Shown here one piece after another: positions 16,099-24,340 of a stretch of 64,000 bases of DNA. The first letter of the stretch is position 1. Each line of letters starts with the position of its first letter. The stretch is from the NCBI GenBank assembly GCA_963757945.1, contig CAVWTN010000002.1:62001-126000 (forward strand), in the 5' to 3' direction. The stretch comes from CAVWTN01 sp963757945. GTDB lineage: Bacteria; Vulcanimicrobiota; Vulcanimicrobiia; Vulcanimicrobiales; Vulcanimicrobiaceae. A program made the position numbers and the translations under genes. Below the pieces are notes generated by a model. It saw only the letters and a list, made by a program, of their open reading frames with translations. It did no database searches and had not been told where the DNA came from.

Positions 16099-17019
16099 TT
16101 ACCCTGCCGCCGGCCCCGCGGCTTCGGCTTCGAGCGCGCTCGCCGCTTCGAAGCGCGCCAGCGCGAAATCCCGGAAGCGGTGCGCGGCGGCGCTGGTGTA
16201 GCGCTCGCGCAGCCAGGCGAGGCCGAGCCTGCGTTCGCAATGCGGCACGCTCACCCGCAGTTGCGGCGGGTCTCCGGGGGCCGGGCGCGCGGGCGCGGGC
16301 AACAGCGCGACGCCGAGGCCCGCCGCCACGAGGCCCCGCACGGTCCCGACTTCTTCTCCTTCGAAGGCGATCTGCGGAGTGAACCCCGCTTGCCGGCACA
16401 GGTCGTCGATCAGCTGGCGAATCGAGTACGTCGGGCGCAGGCTGATGAACGGGTCGCCCGCGATCTCATCGAGCCGCGCGGACCGGCGGCCGGCGAGCCG
16501 GTGCGAGGCGGGCACGGCCAGAAACAGCTCTTCGCGGAACAGCTCCGTCCACACGACGCCTTCGTCGTGCGTGGGCGGCGGCGCGAAACACAGGTCGACG
16601 TCACCGTCCCAGAGATGGCGGTAGATCGTGTCGGAAGCGTTCTGCATCAGACTGAACGTGACGCCCGGGAACGAGGCCCGGAACGCGCCGAGCAGTTCCG
16701 GGATCACCTGGATGCCCAGCGTGTGCAGGAACCCAAGTGAAACGACGCCGCCTTCGAGCCCGGCAAGATCGGCCAGCTCGCGGCGCCCGAGTTCCAGCTC
16801 GCCGAGCGCCCGCTCGACCCGCAGCGCGAACGCCCGCCCGAAGCGGTTGAGCCCGACGGAGCGCCCGCGGCGGTCGAAAAGCTCCACGCCCAGCTCCCGC
16901 TCGAGCCGCCCGATCGCCCGGCTCAGCGCCGGCTGAGTGACGCCCAAGGCGTGCGCGGCGCGGGTGACGTGGCCCGTACGGGCGACCGCGCGAAAGTACT
17001 CCAGCTGCTGCCATTCCAT
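16099..17019 (-). CDS. LysR-family transcriptional regulator
   Basis: 306 residues. The N-terminal winged HTH is typical (LEYFRAVARTGHVTRAAHAL, VTQPALSRAIGRLERELG, LFDRRGR), followed by a linker helix and a periplasmic-binding-protein-like effector domain from residue about 90 (VSLGFLHTLGIQVIPELL, DLCFAPPPTHDEGV, GLGVALLPAP). It is divergently transcribed from an MFS transporter, like E. coli ynfL/ynfM. LysR proteins in this arrangement usually repress themselves and activate the neighbour. The ATG at 17019 is preceded by GAGG. The inducer is unknown. Confidence 0.92.
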   Translation of the reverse strand: MEWQQLEYFRAVARTGHVTRAAHALGVTQPALSRAIGRLERELGVELFDRRGRSVGLNRFGRAFALRVERALGELELGRRELADLAGLEGGVVSLGFLHTLGIQVIPELLGAFRASFPGVTFSLMQNASDTIYRHLWDGDVDLCFAPPPTHDEGVVWTELFREELFLAVPASHRLAGRRSARLDEIAGDPFISLRPTYSIRQLIDDLCRQAGFTPQIAFEGEEVGTVRGLVAAGLGVALLPAPARPAPGDPPQLRVSVPHCERRLGLAWLRERYTSAAAHRFRDFALARFEAASALEAEAAGPAAG

Positions 17020-17046
17020 CGATCCGTCCTCATTACCTCAAAGGCA

Positions 17047-17065
17047 CGATCTATTGACTTTATCG
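17047..17065. promoter_or_regulatory. LysR box CGAT-N11-ATCG
   Basis: A perfect CGAT-N11-ATCG dyad containing the T-N11-A core of LysR binding sites, in the 90-base gap between lysR and the MFS gene. It overlaps the proposed -35 of the MFS promoter. Confidence 0.7.
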
Positions 17066-17082
17066 GCATTGGACAGCATAAG
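17054..17082 (+). promoter_or_regulatory. promoter candidate for the MFS gene
   Basis: TTGACT (17054-17059), a 17-base spacer and CATAAG (17077-17082), followed by the ATG at 17110. The -10 matches only 4 of 6 positions, consistent with a promoter that needs activation by the LysR protein. Confidence 0.5.
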
Positions 17083-17109
17083 CCTTGCGCGCTATCGTAA
17101 TCCCTACGC

Positions 17110-18348
17110 ATGCTCGCACCCTCCCCCCGCTCGCTTGCCGTCCGGAACGCGGATCTCCGCGCCGTGGCGGCGTTGTGCCTGGCCGCCGTCGCCGTGTTCG
17201 CGGACATGTACATCACCCAGCCGCTGCTCCCGGTGTTCTCGCGCGAATACGGCGTCTCGCCCGCGATCGCGGGCGCGACGATCTCGGCGATCGTGCTGAC
17301 GGTCGCGCTCGTCTCGAGCGCCTACGGCCCGCTCGGCGCGGTGCTCGGGCAAAAGCGCGTGATGGTTTGGGGCTGCTCCCTGCTCGCGCTCGCGACGCTC
17401 GCCTGCGGTTTTGCGCCGTCGTTCCACGTGCTGCTCGCGTTGCGCGCGGCGCAGGGCCTGCTGGTGCCCGCCGTCGCGGCGATCGCGATCGCGTACATCG
17501 GCGAACTCCGCGGCGGCTACGACACCGGCTCGCTCGTGGGCGCGTACATCGGCGCGTCCGTCGCGGGCGGACTGATCGGCCGCATCGCGACCGGCGTGAT
17601 CTTCGACCTCACCTCGTCGTGGCGAGCGGCGTTCGCCGTGTTCGGCGCGCTGACGCTGCTCGCCGCCATCGCGATGGCGCTGACGCTGCGCGCGGCACCG
17701 CGGCGCCGTGACGAGCCGATGCCGGCCGCATTCGCGGGCGCCTACCGCGCGATGTGGCACCACCTCGCCGACGCGCGGCTGCTCGGCGCGTTCGCGGCCG
17801 GCGCGACGCTCTTCTTCGGCTTCATCGGGATCTTCACGTACCTGCCCTACCTGCTCAGCGAAGCGCCGTTCCGGCTTTCGACCGGCACGGTCGCGTGGTT
17901 CTACCTCTCCTATCTGGCGGGCGTCGTCACCGCGCCGCTCGCGGGGCGCCTCTCGGCGCGCATCTCGCGTCGCACGCTGATGGCGGCCGGCTTTGCGATC
18001 GCGCTCGCGGGCGTGGCCCTGACGCTGAGCTCATCGCTCGCGACGATCGCCGCCGGGACCGTCATCCTGTGCGTCGGGATGTTCACGGCGCAAGCGATCG
18101 CGCCGGCGTTCGTCACGGTGACGGCGACGACGGCCAAGGGCGGCGCGATGGCGCTCTACCAGACGTTCTACTACGTGGGCGCCGTATTCGGTTCCGTGCT
18201 GCCGGGCTTCGCGTGGGAGTTTTGGGGCTGGCCGGGCGTCGCCGCGACCTGTAGCGCAAGCCTCGCCGCGGGCCTTGCCGCCGCTTGGCTCCTGTGCAGC
18301 GACGCGCCGCATGCGAAGGCGGCGGGAGTGCCGAAAACTTCTTTCTAA
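17110..18348 (+). CDS. MFS transporter, YnfM/YgaY-like
   Basis: A 412-residue inner-membrane protein with about 12 hydrophobic segments. Family features are VAVFADMYITQPLLPVFSRE in TM1, SSAYGPLGAVLGQKRVMVWG (the MFS motif-A region between TM2 and TM3), and VIFDLTSSWRAAFAVFGAL after TM5. This subgroup includes arabinose/drug exporters and YnfM. The divergent LysR and the shared LysR box suggest induction by its own substrate, which cannot be named. The ATG at 17110 begins just after the promoter region; a short cytoplasmic N-terminus precedes TM1. Confidence 0.9.
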   Translation: MLAPSPRSLAVRNADLRAVAALCLAAVAVFADMYITQPLLPVFSREYGVSPAIAGATISAIVLTVALVSSAYGPLGAVLGQKRVMVWGCSLLALATLACGFAPSFHVLLALRAAQGLLVPAVAAIAIAYIGELRGGYDTGSLVGAYIGASVAGGLIGRIATGVIFDLTSSWRAAFAVFGALTLLAAIAMALTLRAAPRRRDEPMPAAFAGAYRAMWHHLADARLLGAFAAGATLFFGFIGIFTYLPYLLSEAPFRLSTGTVAWFYLSYLAGVVTAPLAGRLSARISRRTLMAAGFAIALAGVALTLSSSLATIAAGTVILCVGMFTAQAIAPAFVTVTATTAKGGAMALYQTFYYVGAVFGSVLPGFAWEFWGWPGVAATCSASLAAGLAAAWLLCSDAPHAKAAGVPKTSF

Positions 18349-18393
18349 AACTGCTCGTTGGTTGGGAACCTTCCTCTGCGGGAATATTCAGAC

Positions 18394-18852
18394 ATGAGCC
18401 GAGCTTTTATGAAAGAGCGCGAGGACGCGCGGGAAGCGACCCTCGGGCCGCGGCTGCGACCCAACTCGCGGCCGATCAGCGCCCGCGGCCTGCAAGATTT
18501 GGCGCGGCTGCGCGATGCGGCCGTCGATCCGGACGAGCGCGCTCGGCTCGAAGCGATCTTCAATGCGGCGCAGGTGATCGGCCCGCCCGCGGACCGCAGC
18601 ACCGTCGCGTTCGGCGCGACGGTCACGGTCGACACGGGCTCGGGCAAACCGCAGCGCTTCACGATCGTCGGCGAAGACGAAGTGGATATCCCGGCCTCGC
18701 GGATCGGCTTGGCCTCGCCGTTGGCGAGCGCGCTATTGGGCGCCCGCGTCGGCGATGAAGTCGTCTGGCCGCGGCCGGCCGGTAATCGGACGGTCACGGT
18801 GACGTCGATCGACTACGACTGGCTCTCAGGCGGAGCCGAGGCAGCCGCGTAG
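18394..18852 (+). CDS. GreA/GreB C-terminal-domain protein
   Basis: 152 residues from ATG 18394 (an in-frame TTG at 18358 would add 12 residues). The N-terminal 70 residues are polar and helical (RGLQDLARLRDAAVDPDERA) but shorter than the full Gre coiled coil. Residues 70-145 resemble the Gre FKBP-like C-domain: VAFGATVTVDTGSGKPQRF, TIVGEDEVDIPASRIGLASP and LLGARVGDEVVWPRP, matching the (S)P(L)-A-LxGxxxGD pattern. It is therefore a Gre-like or Rnk-like RNA-polymerase secondary-channel factor. The acidic tip of the coiled coil is unclear, so cleavage activity is unsure. Its 3' end overlaps the convergent thioesterase by 27 bases. Confidence 0.78.
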   Translation: MSRAFMKEREDAREATLGPRLRPNSRPISARGLQDLARLRDAAVDPDERARLEAIFNAAQVIGPPADRSTVAFGATVTVDTGSGKPQRFTIVGEDEVDIPASRIGLASPLASALLGARVGDEVVWPRPAGNRTVTVTSIDYDWLSGGAEAAA

Positions 18853-19257
18853 CGCATCCCGCAGTTCGACCGGCATGCGCCGCGGACGGAGCGCGACGCG
18901 GTCGACGCACGCCGTGACGAGCTTCCCTTTCGCGAGCGTGCGAGAATCCCGCAGCCGGCGGAAGACGAAGTTCATGGAGATCGACGAGTAGCCGACGTGG
19001 GTCACCGTCGTCTCGATCTCGATCTCGTCGTCGACGAGCGCCGGGTGCACGAAATCGAACGTGAGATGGACGCGCGGCAATTCGAATTCGAAGCGGTCGA
19101 ACATCTCCGCGAACGAGAAGCCCAGCTCGCGATAGAGTTCGGTCTCGCCCAACTCGACGAAGCGCACGTAGGTGCCGTAATAGATGATCCCCATCTTGTC
19201 GACGTTGCCCCAGCGCACGCGATCGGTCGTCAGGAAAACGCGCGGCTTCACGATCAC
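18826..19257 (-). CDS. acyl-CoA thioesterase, 4-hydroxybenzoyl-CoA thioesterase/YbgC type
   Basis: A 143-residue hot-dog-fold protein. The N-terminal active-site region reads RVRWGNVDKMGIIYYGTYVR with the conserved Asp followed by MGxxYYGxY, then FVELGETELYRELG, and later PRVHLTFDFVHPALVDDEIE. These are standard for YbgC/4HBT acyl-CoA thioesterases. It overlaps ribE by four bases (ATGA), ending an operon that includes ribD-ribE. The acyl substrate is unknown. Confidence 0.88.
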   Translation of the reverse strand: MIVKPRVFLTTDRVRWGNVDKMGIIYYGTYVRFVELGETELYRELGFSFAEMFDRFEFELPRVHLTFDFVHPALVDDEIEIETTVTHVGYSSISMNFVFRRLRDSRTLAKGKLVTACVDRVALRPRRMPVELRDALRGCLGSA

Positions 19258-19856
19258 GGCGCGTACGCCTCCGCGGCCGCGCGCGCGTAGCGCGCGATCG
19301 GATCGATCTCGAGGTTCACGAGCGCGCCCGGGCCCTTGGGGCCGAGCGTCGTGCGCGCGGCCGTCTCGGGGATCAGCGCGATATCGAAGCGGTCGCCGTG
19401 CACCGACGCGACCGTCAAGCTGATGCCGTCGACGGCGACGTAGCCCTTCTCGACGATGAACGGCACGAGCGCGGGCGGGCGTTCGAGCGTCAAGCGATAG
19501 CCCTGACCCTCCGGGATCTTCGCGAGGATCGTGGCCGTCGCATCGACGTGTCCGTACACGAGGTGTCCGCCGAGCCGGTCGCCCAGGCGCAACGAAAGTT
19601 CGAGATTGACCGGATCGCCGGGGGCGAGCGCGCCGAGCGCCGAGCGCGCGAGCGTCTCGGGAACGACGTCGAAGGCGACCGTCTGCGCATCGAACGTGAC
19701 GACCGTCAAGCAGACGCCGTTGACCGCGATCGAATCCTTCGCCTCGACGCCTTCCGCGATCGCGCCGGGTGCCGAGATCTCAAGGCGCGCGCCGCCGCGC
19801 GGATCGGGCGTGACGAGCGCCACCGTGCCGCGATGCGCGATCAAACCGCTGAACAT
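19254..19856 (-). CDS. ribE: riboflavin synthase alpha chain
   Basis: Dismutates two lumazine molecules to riboflavin. The 200-residue protein shows the internal duplication of the family: MFSGLIAHRG, SIAVNGVCLTVVTFD and FDVVPETLARSALG in repeat one; GHLVYGHVDATA, YVAVDGISLTVASVHGD and ALIPETAARTTLG in repeat two. The ATG at 19856 overlaps the ribD stop by one base (TGATG). With ribD upstream and ribBA-ribH elsewhere in the window, all riboflavin ring-building genes are present. Confidence 0.96.
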   Translation of the reverse strand: MFSGLIAHRGTVALVTPDPRGGARLEISAPGAIAEGVEAKDSIAVNGVCLTVVTFDAQTVAFDVVPETLARSALGALAPGDPVNLELSLRLGDRLGGHLVYGHVDATATILAKIPEGQGYRLTLERPPALVPFIVEKGYVAVDGISLTVASVHGDRFDIALIPETAARTTLGPKGPGALVNLEIDPIARYARAAAEAYAP

Positions 19857-20965
19857 CAATCGCTTCCTTCCAGAGCCGCCGAGAGGCGGAGATCCTCGCC
19901 GAGCCGTTCGACGCGATCGAAGCGCCAACCGTGCGCCGCCGTCCGCACGTCGGCCCCGCGCAGCGCCGGTACGGCCGCGTCGTTCGCGAGCAGGACGGGG
20001 GCGATGAGCCAATCGACGCGGTCGACGAGACGCTGCGCGAGCAGGCGCGCCGCTAGCGTCGGGCCGCCCTCGCAGAGCAGGCTTGCGATGCCGCGCGCCC
20101 GCAGTTCGCGCAGCGCCGCCGCGAGATCGAGTTCGCGCGCGTCCGGCGCGCCGATGTAGGCGACCTCCGCGACGGCTTCCAACTCGGCGAACGCCGCGCG
20201 CGCTCCCGCGGGCGCGAGCACGATCGTGCGCGCGTAGGTCACGCCTTCGAGTGCATCCGGGCTGCGCAGCACGCGGCGATCCGCCGGGATCGGCGCATCC
20301 TCGCACGCGACGACGCGCACGTACGGACGCAGCCGCGTGCGCGGCGGGCGCACCGTCAGTTGCGGATCGTCGCTGCGCACCGTTCCCGCGCCGACGAGGA
20401 CCGCATCGTAGCTCGCGCGCAATTCGCGGACGTAGTCGCGCGCGGGCTCGCCGGTCAACCAATGTGCGCCGGGGGCCGGCGCGACGTAGCCGTCGAGCGA
20501 CGCCGCGAGCTTGAGATGCACGTACGGGCGCGACCGGTTCACGGCGACGCCGAACGATTCGATCAGCGCGCGCGCCCAGGGATCCTCCGCGAGTTCCACG
20601 TCGATCCCGGCCGCGCGCAAGCGCGCGAAGCCGGCTCCGGCGGTGCGCGGATTCGGGTCGGCGACGCCCGCGACGACGCGTGCGATGCCCGCCTCGATCA
20701 GCGCTTCGCTGCACGGGGGCGTCAAGCCATGGTGGTTGCACGGCTCGAGCGAAACGTAGGCCGTCGCGCCGCGCGCGTCGCCCGCGCTGCGCAGCGCCTC
20801 GACTTCCGCGTGCGCTTCCCCCCGGCGATGATGAAAGCCCTCGCCGAGCGTGCGCCCCGCGCGCGCGATGACCGCACCGACCGCCGGATTCGGCGCAGTG
20901 TTCCCTCGGCCGCGAGCGGCAAGCTCGCACGCGCGCCGCAGGTAGATCCGGTCGACGGGCGTCAG
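19856..20965 (-). CDS. ribD: riboflavin biosynthesis deaminase/reductase RibD, CTG start proposed
   Basis: Residues 1-140 are the zinc deaminase (GRGNTAPNPAVGAVIA, HAEVEALRSAG, YVSLEPCNHHGLTPPCSEAL); residues about 145-369 are the NADPH reductase (RPYVHLKLAASLDGYVAP, LVGAGTVRSDDPQLTVR, LLCEGGPTLAARLL). Family N-termini begin about 20 residues before GRG. Here the only codon that can serve is CTG at 20965 (LTPVDRIYLRRACELAARG); no in-frame ATG, GTG or TTG is nearby. GAGGTGA lies about ten bases upstream, and the gene begins two bases after the DUF427 stop. It gives 369 residues, the usual RibD length. Confidence 0.9.
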   Translation of the reverse strand: MTPVDRIYLRRACELAARGRGNTAPNPAVGAVIARAGRTLGEGFHHRRGEAHAEVEALRSAGDARGATAYVSLEPCNHHGLTPPCSEALIEAGIARVVAGVADPNPRTAGAGFARLRAAGIDVELAEDPWARALIESFGVAVNRSRPYVHLKLAASLDGYVAPAPGAHWLTGEPARDYVRELRASYDAVLVGAGTVRSDDPQLTVRPPRTRLRPYVRVVACEDAPIPADRRVLRSPDALEGVTYARTIVLAPAGARAAFAELEAVAEVAYIGAPDARELDLAAALRELRARGIASLLCEGGPTLAARLLAQRLVDRVDWLIAPVLLANDAAVPALRGADVRTAAHGWRFDRVERLGEDLRLSAALEGSD

Positions 20966-20967
20966 GG

Positions 20968-21252
20968 CTACGGCGTCACCTCGACGCCTTTCCAAAAGGC
21001 GACGCGCCCGGCGATCTGCTTCGCCGCGTCCTTCGGTTGCGGGTAGAACCAGGCTGCATCGCGATTCTCTTTGTCTCCGACGACGACGGTGTAATAACTG
21101 GCCGTCCCCTTCCAAGGGCAGACCGAGTGCGTTTCGCTCGGCTTGAAATATTGGGATGCGATCGCGGTCGCCGGAAAGTAATGGTTGCCTTCGACGACCA
21201 CGGTGTCGTCGCTCTGCGCGATGACCGTGCCGTTCCAAATCGCTTTTGGCAT
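20968..21252 (-). CDS. DUF427 family protein
   Basis: A 94-residue protein of the DUF427 family: MPKAIWNGTVIAQSDDTVVV, GNHYFPATAI and the conserved THSVCPWKGTASYYTV with the CPWKG core, then AAWFYPQP and AFWKGVEV. DUF427 is a small beta-rich fold without an assigned activity. AGGAGATTCTG precedes the ATG. It lies between comF and ribD with gaps of nine and two bases, so it is part of the operon. Confidence 0.9.
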   Translation of the reverse strand: MPKAIWNGTVIAQSDDTVVVEGNHYFPATAIASQYFKPSETHSVCPWKGTASYYTVVVGDKENRDAAWFYPQPKDAAKQIAGRVAFWKGVEVTP

Positions 21253-21261
21253 CAGAATCTC

Positions 21262-21891
21262 CTAGAGCGTGCGGGCGATGACGAGCGCTCCGCGCAGGTG
21301 GACCCCGTGCGCTTCGAGCGCCGCCGAGCAGTCCCGCAAGGTCGAGCCGGTCGTAGCGACGTCATCGACGAGCACAACCTCGCGACCCGTGATCGAAGTT
21401 GCGTCGGCGCACGCGTACCGGCCGCGCGCCCCGATCCGCGCCGCGCGGGAACGCCCGCGCTGCGCGTCGGCCGTGGTGCGCTGAAGGACCGGTGCGCAAG
21501 CGAGCTGGCAGCGGTGCCCGATCTCGCGCGCCAGGAAGACGCCGGGGTCGTAGCCGCGCTCCAGCCTCCGCGCGCGCGTCGTGGGGACGGGGACGAGGAC
21601 CGTTTGCGGATGGAGGACGGCGCTCGCCCGATCGGCTAACCGGCGGGCGAGCGCGAGGCCGACCGGCCTCCGGCCGCCTTTGAAGGCGAGGACGGCGGCC
21701 CGGAGCGCGCCCGCGTAGGCGCCGAGCGCGAGACCGGGCAGCCCGCCCGCTTCGAACGTGACGCCCGCGCCCTGCAGCGCGAAGCAGCGTTCGCAAAACC
21801 AGGCGCCGCCGGCTTCGCACCCGGCACAACGCGGCGGATCGAGCGCATCGAGGAACCGTTCGAACGCTGCTCCGAACATCGCGGATCCCAT
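21262..21891 (-). CDS. comF: ComF/GntX-family phosphoribosyltransferase-like protein
   Basis: 209 residues. An N-terminal four-Cys zinc cluster (DPPRCAGCEAGGAWFCERCF) is followed by LGAYAGALRAAVLAFKGGRR, VPVPTTRARRLERGYDPGVF and the PRPP-loop VVLVDDVATTGSTLRDC. This is the ComF architecture, linked in other bacteria to DNA uptake. No other competence gene is in the window. The second in-frame ATG (21879, MFGAAFERFLDALDPP) is an equally plausible start because neither has a strong Shine-Dalgarno. Confidence 0.88.
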   Translation of the reverse strand: MGSAMFGAAFERFLDALDPPRCAGCEAGGAWFCERCFALQGAGVTFEAGGLPGLALGAYAGALRAAVLAFKGGRRPVGLALARRLADRASAVLHPQTVLVPVPTTRARRLERGYDPGVFLAREIGHRCQLACAPVLQRTTADAQRGRSRAARIGARGRYACADATSITGREVVLVDDVATTGSTLRDCSAALEAHGVHLRGALVIARTL

Positions 21892-21945
21892 CGCGACGGA
21901 GCGCGCTCGCGCTAGGCTCCGAGTGCGCTCACACGCGCCGCGGAC

Positions 21946-23229
21946 CTACTTCCATGGCTGAACGAAGCTCGGGTCGACTGCCGCGTCGACGATCTTCGAG
22001 AACGCCTCGAGCGGACAATCGAGCGACGGGCAACCGGGGACGTAGACCGGGACAAAATCCGGGCGCGTGCCGATACCCGCCCGCATGTCGCTCATGCGCT
22101 GCGCCGCGAAGAACAGGCGAACGTACGCAGGCGACGCGGCGGGCGCGTGGAGCTCGAAGACGAGCGCGCCGCCGGGCGGCGCGTCGTTAAAGGGGCCTTG
22201 CGGCGCCAGCCACGAGAGTCGCAGTAAACCGGCGAGTTGCGAGAGCTGCGTGTCGTGTCCGACGAGGAAGACGATGCGCGCGGCCGCAGGGGCTGCGATC
22301 TCGGGGGACTTCACCGACGTCGCGCCCTGAACGAGCGTCTCCACGATATGCGTGAGAATGTTCGAGCTGTGAACTTGCGCCGTGTACGGGTTCTGGCGCA
22401 CGAGCCGCGATTGCGCGGAACGCAGCGCGAGAAGGTCCAGCATGGTCCGCGCGTCGAGTTTGCCCCAGCCGGCGTCCGGCAAGCCCTCGACGTACCCGAG
22501 ATAGAGGTCCCCGACCGCGCTTTCGGCGAGATCGAATCCGCCGCTCAACTCGGCGAGCCCGCCGTCGCCCGTCGACGCGACCGACGTCTTGATGCCGGCT
22601 AGCGGCGTGCACCGTGCGGGAGCGACGCAGCCGAGAACGCCGTTGAGTTCGGCGTATTCGCGCGCATACGTCTGCGCCAGCGAGTTTGGATCGCCGCCGA
22701 GGGCACCGAGGAGCGAGGCTTTCGAGCGCGCGACGTCGACCCGGCCGACGGACGGATCGAAAAGCGTATCGGTCTTCGTCGAGGCGTGATTGACGGCGAT
22801 CGACGAACACTTCGGCGCGAAGCCGTCGAGGAGCGCCCGCCCCGTCGCGAGCGTTCGCTGGTCCGTATCGGCCCACACGAAGACCGCATCGCGCGCGGGG
22901 CACCCGGCAACCGGCGGTGCGAGGCTACCGTAGCGCCGGCCGTAGGCTTCGCCGAACCCGCGCATGAGCGCCGCGCCGTGCGCGGTCAGGTGTCCCGGGG
23001 CAACCTTCCACGCCGGCCACGGCCGCGCCGAGTACGCGTTCAGTTCGCCCGGGTGCGTAGGGGAGCGAACGCCGTGGCGCGTCATCACGACGACCATCGC
23101 GAGATCGGCGGGGGATGCGGAATCGGAGGCGGCGCCGGCGCGCTGCGGCGCGTGCGCGAGGCCGAACGCGGCGAACGCGAACGCCAGGCTCGCGACGGCG
23201 AGGGCGCGGCCAAGAGGCGGAGATTTCAT
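21946..23229 (-). CDS. secreted histidine acid phosphatase (AppA phytase/glucose-1-phosphatase type)
   Basis: A Sec signal peptide (KSPPLGRALAVASLAFAFAA) precedes a histidine-phosphatase fold. The catalytic RHGVRSP (VVVMTRHGVRSPTHPGEL) and C-terminal GHDTQLSQLAG supply the nucleophilic His and the proton-donor HD pair. PWPAWKVAPGHLTAHGAALM closely parallels the AppA phytase segment, and VFVWADTDQRTLATGRALL is also family-typical. It removes phosphate from phytate, sugar phosphates or similar in the periplasm. ATG 23229 is preferred over the adjacent TTG 23232. It follows the secreted phosphoesterase by 18 bases and is in one transcription unit with a TonB receptor. Confidence 0.9.
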   Translation of the reverse strand: MKSPPLGRALAVASLAFAFAAFGLAHAPQRAGAASDSASPADLAMVVVMTRHGVRSPTHPGELNAYSARPWPAWKVAPGHLTAHGAALMRGFGEAYGRRYGSLAPPVAGCPARDAVFVWADTDQRTLATGRALLDGFAPKCSSIAVNHASTKTDTLFDPSVGRVDVARSKASLLGALGGDPNSLAQTYAREYAELNGVLGCVAPARCTPLAGIKTSVASTGDGGLAELSGGFDLAESAVGDLYLGYVEGLPDAGWGKLDARTMLDLLALRSAQSRLVRQNPYTAQVHSSNILTHIVETLVQGATSVKSPEIAAPAAARIVFLVGHDTQLSQLAGLLRLSWLAPQGPFNDAPPGGALVFELHAPAASPAYVRLFFAAQRMSDMRAGIGTRPDFVPVYVPGCPSLDCPLEAFSKIVDAAVDPSFVQPWK

Positions 23230-23247
23230 CAACGTTTCCCCAGTGGA

Positions 23248-24339
23248 TCAGGGATGCGCGAAGAGAGGAGTCATCGGGAGCACGGTCGCGTCTCCGGCGT
23301 GGCGCAGGTGACCGTCGAGGCCGAGTGCGTCTTCGATCGTTCGCAAAAGGCTGTAGTGGTTGTAGGGCGTGTCGTCGACGACGCCCCGCGGGCCGTGGTT
23401 CGTGATCACGATCGTCGGGATGTGTCCGCCGCCGGGATTATGGTCGTCGACGGGCACGCAGCATGACTGAACGGTGCCGGGAATGCGGTCCGTTTTCGAG
23501 TCCTCGTCCCAGGTCAGCACGATCGCCGTGTTCCCGTTGGTCCAGAGCGGCGAGGCCTGAATCTGCGCGACGAGGTCGCGCACGTACGCATCGCCGCGGC
23601 GCACGAGCGCCTCGTCGCCGCTCCAGCAGTCGGGCGGCGCCTTCGGCGAGGCGACCCCGTGCATCTCGTTGCACTGGTTCGGCACGACGAGCGCGAAGGC
23701 CGGGACATTTCCGCTGCGGAGATCGGCGCGCAACACATCGAAGCCCACGAGTTTCTTCGCGAGGTTCGGATCGTCGTGGACGGTCGCGAAGTTCGTGAAG
23801 CCGGTATGCTTGGCCGCATAGAGCCCGGCTGGGGCCGTCTCCGTTTCGGGCGAGAGCATCGCGAGCGATCCCGGCGCGGGAATGTCCTCGAGATACGCCT
23901 TCCAATCCAGGCCCTTGGCACGCAGCTGCGTCGCGAGGTTCGGCCCCGGAACGAGGTGCGGCACGTAGCCCGGCGCGCCGGAACCTTTGCAGCCGGGCGT
24001 CGTCGAGGCGGGGACGCAGAACCATCCGTCGTCGTCGGCGATGCCGAACGTGTCGCCCCCGAGCAGCGCCACATAGTTCGGCTCGCTGGGATGGCGTTCC
24101 GCGAACATCTGCGCAGCGTTGCCGTAGGTCTTCGCGAACCCCGCGATCGCCGGCGCATAGCCGCTCGAGAGCACGGTCGCGTACCCCTTGTTCTCCTCGA
24201 CGATGACGATGATGTGATCGTAGTGCGAGACCGCGCGGTCGCGCTCGGTTTGGGCGGCGGCTGCTCCCGTCCAAGGGAGCAGCGCCGCGCCGAGGGCGAC
24301 CGCCGCGGCCAACAGGCCCAGGCGCAGGTGGAGCTTCAG
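23248..24339 (-). CDS. secreted phosphoesterase (acid phosphatase/phospholipase C family), CTG start proposed
   Basis: PF04185-type phosphoesterase. Metal and catalytic motifs are HYDHIIVIVEENKGY with the Glu-Asn pair, HPSEPNYVALLGGDTFG, LTWDEDSKTD and GGGHIPTIVITNHG. The first standard start in frame (TTG 24312) lacks a basic n-region. CTG at 24339 has AGAGG seven bases upstream and yields KLHLRLGLLAAAVALGAALL, a textbook Sec signal peptide ending AAAAQ. It sits one base after the TonB receptor stop (TAATCTG), implying coupling. Mature protein about 340 residues; it likely releases phosphate or alcohols from phosphoesters in the periplasm. Confidence 0.85.
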   Translation of the reverse strand: MKLHLRLGLLAAAVALGAALLPWTGAAAAQTERDRAVSHYDHIIVIVEENKGYATVLSSGYAPAIAGFAKTYGNAAQMFAERHPSEPNYVALLGGDTFGIADDDGWFCVPASTTPGCKGSGAPGYVPHLVPGPNLATQLRAKGLDWKAYLEDIPAPGSLAMLSPETETAPAGLYAAKHTGFTNFATVHDDPNLAKKLVGFDVLRADLRSGNVPAFALVVPNQCNEMHGVASPKAPPDCWSGDEALVRRGDAYVRDLVAQIQASPLWTNGNTAIVLTWDEDSKTDRIPGTVQSCCVPVDDHNPGGGHIPTIVITNHGPRGVVDDTPYNHYSLLRTIEDALGLDGHLRHAGDATVLPMTPLFAHP

Positions 24340-24340
24340 A

